A DNA stretch of 38,024 nucleotides, taken from assembly GCA_903837285.1 (NCBI GenBank), contig CAILUD010000223.1:1-38024 (forward strand), read 5' to 3'. How positions within the stretch are numbered: position 1 is the stretch's first letter; every line of letters starts with the position of its first letter. Below, in pieces: positions 8,052 through 14,863 of the stretch. This stretch comes from an uncultured Bacteroidota bacterium. GTDB taxonomy: Bacteria; Bacteroidota; Bacteroidia; Bacteroidales; GWA2-32-17. Below the pieces are notes generated by a model, which was given only the letters and a program-made list of their open reading frames with translations, did not search any database and was not told the origin of the DNA. Made by a program: the position numbers and the translations under genes.

Positions 8052-9857
8052 TTAAAGTAGACCTCCGTTTTTGTATATATTTATTTGAACCTCGGTAAAC
8101 TTATTAATATCAGCAGTTTTTTTGTTTTTAAGATTTGTTATTGTTCCTGCAGCCATATCAACCTTAACTGTATCGCCACTTTGAATATCTATCGATTTTA
8201 GTACTTCGGGATTATAACTCAAAATAGGTAAAGCTGCATTTATAGCATTACGCTCATAAATTGCTCCATATGATTCTGCGAGAATACAAGAAATTCCTAA
8301 TGACAAGAAACAATCAACAGCTTGTTGACGTGAGCTTCCAGCACCAAAATTTTTAGAAGTAATTACAATATCGCCAGGTTTTGCTTTTTTTGCAAAATCT
8401 TCATAACCCTTTAAGTTATCAAAAGTATATTGTCCCATTTCTTTAATATCAGTGATAGCAAGATATCTGTTATGGAAAATCATATCAGTATCAATATCAT
8501 CTTTTAAAATAACCCAAACTTTTCCTTCGGCAACCAAAGGTTTATCCTGTTTTACTTCCTTAACTATTTTTTTAGCTGCAACAGGATTCTTTGATTTTTC
8601 AAATAGGGTAGGGTTAACAGGAATATCATCAGGAGTTGTAATATAGCCTGCAATTGCAGAAGCAGCAACAACACCAGGGGAAGCAAGATAAACAAAACCT
8701 TTACCTTGTTTTCCTTCAAAATTTCTATTTCCTGTGCTAATTGTTACCTCGCCTGGGCCGTTTTGTCCAACCTGACCAGCAGCACAACCAGAACAACCTG
8801 CATTAGAAATCATGGCACCAGCATTTTTAAAAATCTGAATAAGACCTTCGTCTAATGCTTTTTTCCAAATATCGTCAGTAGCAGGAACAATTTTTAATAC
8901 AACGCCTGGAGCTACAGTATTATTTTTTAGAATGTTAGCTGCAATTCTTAAATCTTCAATTCTACCATTTGTACAACTTCCAATTATTGCAGAATCAATT
9001 TTTTTACCTTTTTCATTTTGAACAGGAGAGTTGTCATGAGGTTTGCCTGGTAACGCAAGCATTGGTTTAAATGTATTAACATTTATCTCAATTATTTGTT
9101 CGTAAATTGCGTTTTCATCAGCAAGAGGTGCCTCGATTTTTTTTCCTGTTTTCTTTTCGCAATGATTATTTACTTCTTTATTTGGAGGGAAAAGGAAGAT
9201 AATTGCACCCATTTCTGTAGCCATTGAGGCTATTGTTATTCTATCAGAAAGAGTTAATTTTTCTATTGCTTCGCCATAAAACTCAACAGAATAACCTAAA
9301 AGTTTATTTGCACCAAAAATATTTAGAAGATTTAATGCAAAATCTTTTGAAGAAACCTGTTTATCAAGTTTTCCAGTAAAATTTAATTTTATTGAAGGTG
9401 GAGTTTTAAACCAAAGTGAGCCTTTAGCCCATGCTGCTGCAATATCCTGATCGCCCATTCCCTGGCCGAAAGAACAAATTGCACCCATAATATTTGCATG
9501 AGAATCTGTAGAAACAAAAGTACTTCCTGGCCATGCTAATCCATTATCCATTGCTAAATGAGTTCCGATTCCTGCATCGATATCATAAATTTTAATATCG
9601 TTTTCGCGGGCAAATTCTCTGCAATATTGTTGGTTTGCAGCATATTTCTGATCAGAACCTGTAGGATTACAGTCAAATGTGAAAAAAGTTTTTGAAGGAT
9701 CTTCAACTTTTAAACCGTTATCTACTAAATTTTTTACAACGTTTGCACCACCAAAATCGCGTGCAACTCTAGAGTCGATAAAAATATCAACAATATCACC
9801 AGCTTTAACGACAGATTGATTGCTATGTTTAGCAATTATTTTTTCAATTATAGTCAT
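8052..9857 (-). CDS. Fused LeuC-LeuD type hydro-lyase, copy 2, with altered Asp-His site
   Basis: A 601-residue member of the same superfamily as its downstream neighbour but clearly diverged from it. The cluster ligands are kept: C295 (GSCTNGR), C355 and C358 (AGCSGC), as is the swivel GSSR (507-510, GAGSSRQQA). H120 (STDSHA) and H100 (GIGTHLA) are present. The segment that should read D-H-x-x-P is FDCNPTG, so the His paired with the Asp is C63. The swivel domain starts at about 446 with DDIDTDMIFHNRYL; the position after YL, which helps set substrate choice in this family, reads AI rather than RG or RT. Function is probably hydration or dehydration of a tricarboxylate or alkylmalate, with the exact substrate unknown. 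It starts 17 bases after the HD-like gene. Confidence 0.88.
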   Translation of the reverse strand: MTIIEKIIAKHSNQSVVKAGDIVDIFIDSRVARDFGGANVVKNLVDNGLKVEDPSKTFFTFDCNPTGSDQKYAANQQYCREFARENDIKIYDIDAGIGTHLAMDNGLAWPGSTFVSTDSHANIMGAICSFGQGMGDQDIAAAWAKGSLWFKTPPSIKLNFTGKLDKQVSSKDFALNLLNIFGANKLLGYSVEFYGEAIEKLTLSDRITIASMATEMGAIIFLFPPNKEVNNHCEKKTGKKIEAPLADENAIYEQIIEINVNTFKPMLALPGKPHDNSPVQNEKGKKIDSAIIGSCTNGRIEDLRIAANILKNNTVAPGVVLKIVPATDDIWKKALDEGLIQIFKNAGAMISNAGCSGCAAGQVGQNGPGEVTISTGNRNFEGKQGKGFVYLASPGVVAASAIAGYITTPDDIPVNPTLFEKSKNPVAAKKIVKEVKQDKPLVAEGKVWVILKDDIDTDMIFHNRYLAITDIKEMGQYTFDNLKGYEDFAKKAKPGDIVITSKNFGAGSSRQQAVDCFLSLGISCILAESYGAIYERNAINAALPILSYNPEVLKSIDIQSGDTVKVDMAAGTITNLKNKKTADINKFTEVQINIYKNGGLL

Positions 9858-9874
9858 TGTATAATTTGTTATGA

Positions 9875-10444
9875 TTATATTTTTAATCTCTCACGGAATG
9901 GCTCAAAAGTCATGAAATCAGCATGGTGAACAACATATGCTTCTGTTGTTCTTTTTACCATATTACCTTCACCAGCGTGGGTTGCAATAATGTGACAAAC
10001 TTCTGCAGAAACACCGCACATTTCAGCTAATGAAACTCCTGAAAATGGGTGACGTAAATATTTACCGTAATTTCCTTGAACGGATTTGCCATCTTTTAAT
10101 TCGTATTCAAGAAGCTTACCTACATCAGCAAGAATAGCACCTGCTATAAGTACATCCATGTTTACTGGCAAATCTGTTTTAAAGAATTTATTCATCTGAT
10201 CGCCACAATCTTTTGCAACATGAACCACAGCTCGTTTATGACACATGAATGTTACTTTAAAATCAGGTCCACAGAGGAGAGTGAAGGGAATTGTATTTAA
10301 ATCCTCTGGTCCGAGTACTGATTTTTGCAAAGCCAAAGCCCATGTTAACATTGTAGCTTCTTTTAGTTTTGCATCTTTAATCCAATCTAATTCTGGCCAA
10401 AGCGCTATTGCCTGATCTTTGTATTTTTGTTCTATATTTAGCAT
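9875..10444 (-). CDS. HD-domain-like protein with substituted HD motif
   Basis: A 189-residue soluble protein whose helical layout resembles HD phosphohydrolases: H69 (MCHKRAVVH), then a motif at 102-110 reading GAILADVGK where L-H-D-[IV]-G-K is expected, then H132 (RHPFSG), H156 (ATHAGEG) and D176 (VHHADF). The metal-binding His of the HD pair is A106 and the codon is plainly GCT. The Asp (D107) and the outer histidines remain. This suggests an altered metal site or a binding rather than hydrolytic role. It is the first gene of a tight three-gene run with the two hydro-lyases (17- and 15-base gaps), so a role with that pathway is likely, though undefined. The repeat array directly abuts its start. 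Confidence 0.75.
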   Translation of the reverse strand: MLNIEQKYKDQAIALWPELDWIKDAKLKEATMLTWALALQKSVLGPEDLNTIPFTLLCGPDFKVTFMCHKRAVVHVAKDCGDQMNKFFKTDLPVNMDVLIAGAILADVGKLLEYELKDGKSVQGNYGKYLRHPFSGVSLAEMCGVSAEVCHIIATHAGEGNMVKRTTEAYVVHHADFMTFEPFRERLKI

Positions 10445-10450
10445 AAGTGG

Positions 10451-10577
10451 GTTATTTAGTTACTTTGTTATTACAGTTAATAGGTTACTTGGTTATTTAG
10501 TTAATCAGTTATTGAGTTAATAGTTTACTTGGTTATTTAGTTAATCAGTTATTGAGTTAATAGGTTACTTCGTTATT
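10451..10577. repeat. 40-bp-period tandem repeat built on GTTANTnAGTTA
   Basis: Bases 10481-10520 and 10521-10560 are two 40-bp units differing at one base; a partial third unit starts at 10561. The earlier part (10451-10480) is a degenerate form of the same motif. The unit consists of GTTAcTTgGTTAtTTAGTTAaTcAGTTAtTgAGTTAat-type steps of 7-8 bases. The array fills the entire space between the start of the HD-like gene and the stop of the four-helix-bundle gene, and its last unit includes that stop codon. Confidence 0.9.
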
Positions 10578-10950
10578 AAGTTTTACTTTTAATTTTTGCT
10601 GACTTTAAATATAGAATATATCCGTTTAGAATTTTTAAAATATTATGAATGTCATTTTTGAAGTTTGATAATTGTTCTTTATCAATATATTTCTCATCGA
10701 AAGCACATGTTAAATGATCTAATATTTCAAATAATGAACCTCTTGATTGTCTACAATACTGAATATTTTCTTGAAAATGAAATCTTCCAAATCCTTCTGC
10801 GATATTAGCTGTAACAGATCTGGATGCTCTTATTAATTGGTCGTTTAATTTATATTTTTCTTCATTTGGAAATCTTTTAACTAGCTCAGATATATTAATT
10901 CGAAGCTCTCTTGATTTTTTCCATACTTCCAATTCTTCAAAACTATCCAT
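10576..10950 (-). CDS. Four-helix bundle protein (23S rRNA IVS-type, TIGR02436 family)
   Basis: A 124-residue, helix-rich protein carrying the family signature at about residues 49-57 (NIAEGFGRF) after the basic-aromatic start SFEELEVWKKSREL. Members are encoded in intervening sequences of some 23S rRNA genes and also as scattered stand-alone genes; they form pentameric or oligomeric helical bundles of unknown function. Here it stands alone, in the same orientation as its neighbours, between the dehydrogenase and the HD-like gene. AT-rich arrays of GTTAnTTAGTTA-type repeats sit on both sides, suggesting the gene and repeats entered as one unit. The ATG is at 10950. No -7 box is clear in its repeat-filled leader. 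Confidence 0.92.
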   Translation of the reverse strand: MDSFEELEVWKKSRELRINISELVKRFPNEEKYKLNDQLIRASRSVTANIAEGFGRFHFQENIQYCRQSRGSLFEILDHLTCAFDEKYIDKEQLSNFKNDIHNILKILNGYILYLKSAKIKSKT

Positions 10951-10960
10951 TCTTTGCTAA

Positions 10961-11004
10961 TAGTTATTAAGTTACTTAGTTATTAAGTTACTTGGTTACT
11001 AAGT
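10961..11004. repeat. 16-bp tandem repeat flanking the four-helix-bundle gene
   Basis: GTTATTAAGTTACTTA (10963-10978) is followed by GTTATTAAGTTACTTG (10979-10994) and a degenerate third unit GTTACTAAGTTA (10995-11006). The words match those in the 10451-10577 array on the other side of the gene, in the same orientation. Confidence 0.85.
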
Positions 11005-11057
11005 TAAAAAAGCTATTGGATTATCTAGTTAATAACTTATTAACTTCTAACCCAATA
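11005..11057 (-). terminator. Probable terminator of the dehydrogenase gene
   Basis: On the minus strand, TATTGGGTTA...GTTAATA pairs imperfectly with TATTAAC...TAATCCAATA over about 20 bp and is followed by GCTTTTTT. It lies 24 bases after the dehydrogenase stop and just before the repeat array, so it marks the original 3' end of that gene. Its arms share words with the repeats, so it may have arisen from them. Confidence 0.65.
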
Positions 11058-11081
11058 ACTTTTTTTTTATTTTCAAATAAC

Positions 11082-12278
11082 CTACAATTTAGCAATAATA
11101 GCATCAGCCATTTGACGAGTACTTGCAGCACCTTGGTTAATTACAGCCTGTGTACCTTTAAGTTTCATCATATCGTAAGCTCTTGTTTTACCTTCAGCAA
11201 CAACTTCGGCAACTGCTTTTTTAATTTTTTCAGCAATTACAGTTTCGCCAATATGTTCAAGCATCATTACAGCTGAATTAATCATAGCAATTGGATTAAC
11301 AATACTAGTTTCATAATCAGCATATTTTGGTGCAGAACCATGAGTCGGTTCAAATACACAAACACCAGATTCTGGGTTAAACTGAGCAGATGTTGCAAAA
11401 CCTAAACCGCCTATTAATCCAGCGAAAGCATCAGAAACTATATCGCCAAACATATTACCGGCAACAATAACATTATAGTTTTCAGGATTTTTTGTTAACC
11501 ACATTGTCATTGCATCAATATTTACATCTTCAACCCAAATGTTTGGATAATCTTTTTTACTCATTTCTTGAGCAACTTTTAACATCATGCCTGATGTTTC
11601 GCGAATTACGTTTGGTTTTTCGCAAACTGTAATTTTTTCGAACCCACGTTTTTTAGCGTATTCAAAAGCAGCTTTAACAATTCTTGTTACATATTTTTTT
11701 GTAAAAATTCTTGTTGATACAGCTAATTCTTCACCTGGACACCATGCAAAATTATCAACGAATTTTTTATGAGTCATTAATGCATCATAAACTTGTTTTG
11801 GAGGATTTGTCCACTCAACACCACCGTATAAACCTTCGGTATTCTGACGGAAAATCATAACATCAATCTGAGGCTCTTCAACACCACCATTTGCGGTACG
11901 TCTAATAAAATTTAATGGATTTCCTGTAAAAGTATGACAAGGACGCATACAAATATCAAGGTTAAAATGTTGTCTCATTGTAACAATAGGACTATAATAT
12001 GTATAACCTTTTCCTTGTAATTCAGGTGCAAGCTCTGCAGCTGTTTTATCTTTAGGTTTTGAAGTAATTGCTCCAAATAAACCTATTTTATGTTCTTCTA
12101 ATAATTTAATAGTACGATCGGGCAGTGGATTACCTTCTTTACACCATAATTCCCAGCCAATGTCGCCATTAACATAGTTAGCTTCAAATCCTGCTGCGTC
12201 TAATACGCGGATACATTCTTCCAATACTGATTTTCCTATGCCGTCACCTGGCATTGCTACGATAGTTCTTTTTCCCAT
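11082..12278 (-). CDS. Isocitrate/isopropylmalate/homoisocitrate-type dehydrogenase
   Basis: A 398-residue beta-decarboxylating dehydrogenase counted from the ATG at 12278 (MGKRTIVAMPGDGIGKSV). PGDGIG is the N-terminal nucleotide-fold signature. The substrate segment reads YYSPIVTMRQHFNLDICMRPC, keeping the Ser and Arg positions but not the S-x-N of E. coli-type isocitrate dehydrogenase. FRQNTEGLYGGVEW and NMFGDIVSDAFAGLIGGLG form the family's metal and active-site segment; EPTHGSAPKYA is the NAD-type cofactor segment. It oxidises and decarboxylates a 2-hydroxy-3-carboxy acid; isocitrate is the simplest guess, and alkylmalates or homoisocitrate are possible. A TTG at 12320 would extend the frame, but it falls in the -7 box and is rejected. 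Context: two hydro-lyases just downstream. Confidence 0.9.
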   Translation of the reverse strand: MGKRTIVAMPGDGIGKSVLEECIRVLDAAGFEANYVNGDIGWELWCKEGNPLPDRTIKLLEEHKIGLFGAITSKPKDKTAAELAPELQGKGYTYYSPIVTMRQHFNLDICMRPCHTFTGNPLNFIRRTANGGVEEPQIDVMIFRQNTEGLYGGVEWTNPPKQVYDALMTHKKFVDNFAWCPGEELAVSTRIFTKKYVTRIVKAAFEYAKKRGFEKITVCEKPNVIRETSGMMLKVAQEMSKKDYPNIWVEDVNIDAMTMWLTKNPENYNVIVAGNMFGDIVSDAFAGLIGGLGFATSAQFNPESGVCVFEPTHGSAPKYADYETSIVNPIAMINSAVMMLEHIGETVIAEKIKKAVAEVVAEGKTRAYDMMKLKGTQAVINQGAASTRQMADAIIAKL

Positions 12279-12317
12279 GATATTTGATTTTAAATTATTT
12301 GCTTTTTTAAATTTAGG

Positions 12318-12325
12318 CAAAATTA
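12318..12325 (-). promoter_or_regulatory. -7 promoter element of the dehydrogenase gene
   Basis: On the minus strand TAATTTTG matches TAnnTTTG, 40 bases before the ATG at 12278. It overlaps a TTG in frame with the gene, which argues against that codon as the start. Confidence 0.65.
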
Positions 12326-12415
12326 TATATTAGTTTTTGATTTAAATTAATGCAATTAATATTTCAAAACATATTAAAACCTATTTTAGAATATAATATC
12401 CATTAATATTGATAT

Positions 12416-12454
12416 TTAAAAAAAGCCTGAAAGATTTTGCTCCAACAGGCTTTT
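12416..12454 (-). terminator. Rho-independent terminator of the M13 peptidase gene
   Basis: On the minus strand AAAGCCTG and CAGGCTTT (12446-12453 and 12422-12429) form an 8-bp stem followed by a long T-tract, 11 bases past the stop. Confidence 0.9.
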
Positions 12455-12464
12455 TAAAATCTTA

Positions 12465-14522
12465 TTACCAAATTCTTATTCGCTTATCTTTTGGAACAAA
12501 TTTAGAGTCAGTTTCTTTTATATTAAATGCAGTGTAAAAATCATCTGAGTGATATACTGTTACATTAACTCTTGCAAGAGCAGGAGAGTGAACATCTTCT
12601 TTTAAACGGCGCATTAACTCCTGATCACGAATTTGTTGTCTCCAAATTTCAGCATACGAAAGATAAAATCTTTGAATAGGAGTGAAGCCATCAATTGCTT
12701 TTTCGTCACCTTTTAATGTTTTCTTAAATGCATCCATTGAAACCGAAACACCGCCAAAGTCAGCAATATTTTCTCCAACAGTTAATTCTCCGTTAACATG
12801 TAATGAATCAAGCATTTTAAAGTTATTATATAGTACAATTAATGGAGCGGTTTGTTTTTTAAAGTTTTCTACATCTTTTTCTGTCCACCAGTTTTCTAAA
12901 TTTCCATCTTTATTATACTGGCAACCCTGATCATCAAAACCATGTGTCATTTCATGACCAATAACAGCTCCAATTCCACCATAGTTTACAGCATCATCAG
13001 CGTCTTTATTAAAGAAAGGAGGTTGGAGAATTGCAGCAGGGAAAACTACTTCATTCATATTTGGACTATAATATGCATTTACAGTTTGTGGAGTCATATC
13101 CCATTTTGCACGGTCTACTGGTTTATCAATTTCGGCTAACATTCTTTTAAATTCGAATTTATTAGCTGCAATAACATTTAACACATATGCTTGTTTTGAA
13201 ATAGTTAAAGCTGAATAATCTCTCCATTTATCTGGATATCCAATTTTTAAATTTATAGTTCCTAATTTTTCAATTGCTTTAATTTTTGTTTCTGGTGTCA
13301 TCCAGGTTAAGTTCTGAATATGTTCTTTTAATGAAACTTTTAAGTTTTTTACTAATTCAACCATTCTGGTTTTAGCTTCTGCAGGAAAGTATTTTTCTAC
13401 ATAAATTTTTCCAACAGCTTCGCCTAAATTTCCACTTGTTGATTCAACAACAGTTTTCCAACGATCTTTCATTTTTGTTTTTCCTGAAAGAACTGTTCCG
13501 TAAAAAGAAAAACGAGCTTTTTCAAAATCGCTATTAACATATGGTGCACAATCATTGATTAAATTGAAAGTAAAATACTCTTTCCACTCATTCATTGGAA
13601 CAGATTTGATCATTTTACCAATTTCCTTAATGAATTCGGGTTGATTAATATTTATTTCTTTTAAATCTGCTTTGCCAATTTGAGTAAAATATGAGTTCCA
13701 ATCAAAATCAGGAGATAATTTTTGTAATTCTGCTAAAGGCATTTTATGATAAAGTTTTTGTGGATCGCGCATTTCTAATCTAGTCATTGATGCCTTTGCC
13801 AAACGTGTTTCAATTTTCATAATGCCATCAGCAATTTTAGCAATTTCAGCTTCTTTATATTTACCTGTAAGTTTCATTAATGTTGAAATATATTTCACAT
13901 ATTCTTTACGAAGCATTTGTGATTGCTCGTCGTTACTTACATAGTAATCACGATCTGGTAAACCAAGTCCACCTTGCATTATCTGAGCAATAACCATGTT
14001 ACTGTTTTTATCATCTTGTGCTCCATAAAAATAAAATAATGGAAAAATTTCCATTGAATGAAGCTTCACTATTTCGTTTAAAATATCTTTTGAATCTTTC
14101 ATTGAAGCAATATCTTCGAAGAAAGGGGTGAGTGCTTCAAGTTTTTGTTTTTCAATACTTATTGTATCTAAACCTGATGAATAAAAATCGCCTATTTTTT
14201 GAAGTTCACTGCCAGGTGTTGCATCTTTTGAACTTGCTGCTTGTTCAAATAAATCTTTAAGCATAAGGGTGTTATCTTCTGCTAACTTATGAAAAGATCC
14301 ATAAACTGAAAATTCTTCACTGATAGGATTATTTTTAATCCAGCTACCATTTGCATACTTATAAAAATCGTTGCCGGGAGCAACAGTTGTATCCATATTA
14401 ATAGGATCAATTGCTTTTGTTGTCATATTATTTGTTTCAGTTTGATTTGAAGATTCTCCTGAACAGCCAGCTAATAAAGCAGCTACACCAGCAAAAAATA
14501 GAAAGTTTATTTTATAATTCAT
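12465..14522 (-). CDS. M13 family zinc metallopeptidase, lipoprotein (PepO/neprilysin-like)
   Basis: A 685-residue endopeptidase counted from the ATG at 14522. The N-terminus MNYKINFLFFAGVAALLAGCSG is a lipoprotein signal with lipobox LAGC, so it should be anchored in the cell envelope. The M13 N-terminal domain opens with PGNDFYKYANGSW. The zinc site is H523-E-M-T-H527, with the third ligand in GENIADFGG about 58 residues later. The substrate-binding NAYYSP segment and the short C-terminal RIRIW end are typical of bacterial M13 enzymes. The family cleaves peptides up to a few kDa. It is monocistronic, with a -7 box and a terminator of its own. A TTG at 14540 lies inside the promoter element and is rejected as the start. 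Confidence 0.95.
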   Translation of the reverse strand: MNYKINFLFFAGVAALLAGCSGESSNQTETNNMTTKAIDPINMDTTVAPGNDFYKYANGSWIKNNPISEEFSVYGSFHKLAEDNTLMLKDLFEQAASSKDATPGSELQKIGDFYSSGLDTISIEKQKLEALTPFFEDIASMKDSKDILNEIVKLHSMEIFPLFYFYGAQDDKNSNMVIAQIMQGGLGLPDRDYYVSNDEQSQMLRKEYVKYISTLMKLTGKYKEAEIAKIADGIMKIETRLAKASMTRLEMRDPQKLYHKMPLAELQKLSPDFDWNSYFTQIGKADLKEININQPEFIKEIGKMIKSVPMNEWKEYFTFNLINDCAPYVNSDFEKARFSFYGTVLSGKTKMKDRWKTVVESTSGNLGEAVGKIYVEKYFPAEAKTRMVELVKNLKVSLKEHIQNLTWMTPETKIKAIEKLGTINLKIGYPDKWRDYSALTISKQAYVLNVIAANKFEFKRMLAEIDKPVDRAKWDMTPQTVNAYYSPNMNEVVFPAAILQPPFFNKDADDAVNYGGIGAVIGHEMTHGFDDQGCQYNKDGNLENWWTEKDVENFKKQTAPLIVLYNNFKMLDSLHVNGELTVGENIADFGGVSVSMDAFKKTLKGDEKAIDGFTPIQRFYLSYAEIWRQQIRDQELMRRLKEDVHSPALARVNVTVYHSDDFYTAFNIKETDSKFVPKDKRIRIW

Positions 14523-14537
14523 AATAGATTGTTTTCT

Positions 14538-14545
14538 CAAAACTA
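14538..14545 (-). promoter_or_regulatory. -7 promoter element of the M13 peptidase gene
   Basis: Minus-strand TAGTTTTG matches TAnnTTTG and ends 15 bases before the ATG, implying a leader of only about 10 bases. Confidence 0.6.
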
Positions 14546-14656
14546 ATGAAGTTTTTTATAAATTTTGATATGAAAAAACATAAGCAATTTTATTTTAGGA
14601 TTTTTAAGAAATAGAAAGAATTTGGTTTGAGTTAATCAATTAGTTTTATTACCTAG

Positions 14657-14826
14657 TCCTCGTCTGTGACGAGGATTTAAAAAGGTAATTGCATTTGAAA
14701 TGCCTTTAAATGATAAAAAATGTGCAGTTAAATCTGATATGAAGGTATTATTGAAAATAAAAAAGAACATCCTCGTTATAAACGAGGACGAGATGGAATA
14801 TTTCAGAGTAGTTGAAAACTACTCTG
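14657..14826. repeat. REP-like hairpin pair plus a third hairpin
   Basis: The 341-base gap 14523-14863 has no gene. It contains TCCTCGTC/GACGAGGA (14657-14675, 3-base loop) and TCCTCGTT/AACGAGGA (14770-14788, 3-base loop), two near-identical stems 95 bases apart. Between them is a short GCATTTGAAATGC palindrome. A third perfect 10-bp stem, CAGAGTAGTT/AACTACTCTG (14804-14826), follows and could end the minus-strand beta-barrel gene, although no T-tract follows it. The first two fit the shape of REP/BIME units. No REP-associated transposase is in the window. Confidence 0.7.
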
Positions 14827-14863
14827 AGTATTAGTAATGAACCATAGGACCTATAGTTAAATT

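Noticed and set aside
6261..9857. Simple duplication of an aconitase gene
   Set aside because: The two proteins differ in active-site residues, swivel loop and most of their sequence, so they are old paralogues rather than a recent copy.
10481..10570. CRISPR-like array
   Set aside because: The 40-bp units are contiguous with no unique spacers; this is a simple tandem repeat.
12279..12320. TTG at 12320 as an upstream start of the dehydrogenase
   Set aside because: The codon is part of the TAATTTTG promoter element, and the family start is MGKRTIVAMPGDGIG at 12278.
14523..14540. TTG at 14540 as the start of the M13 peptidase
   Set aside because: It lies in the TAGTTTTG -7 box; MNYKINFLFF at 14522 begins a clean lipoprotein signal.
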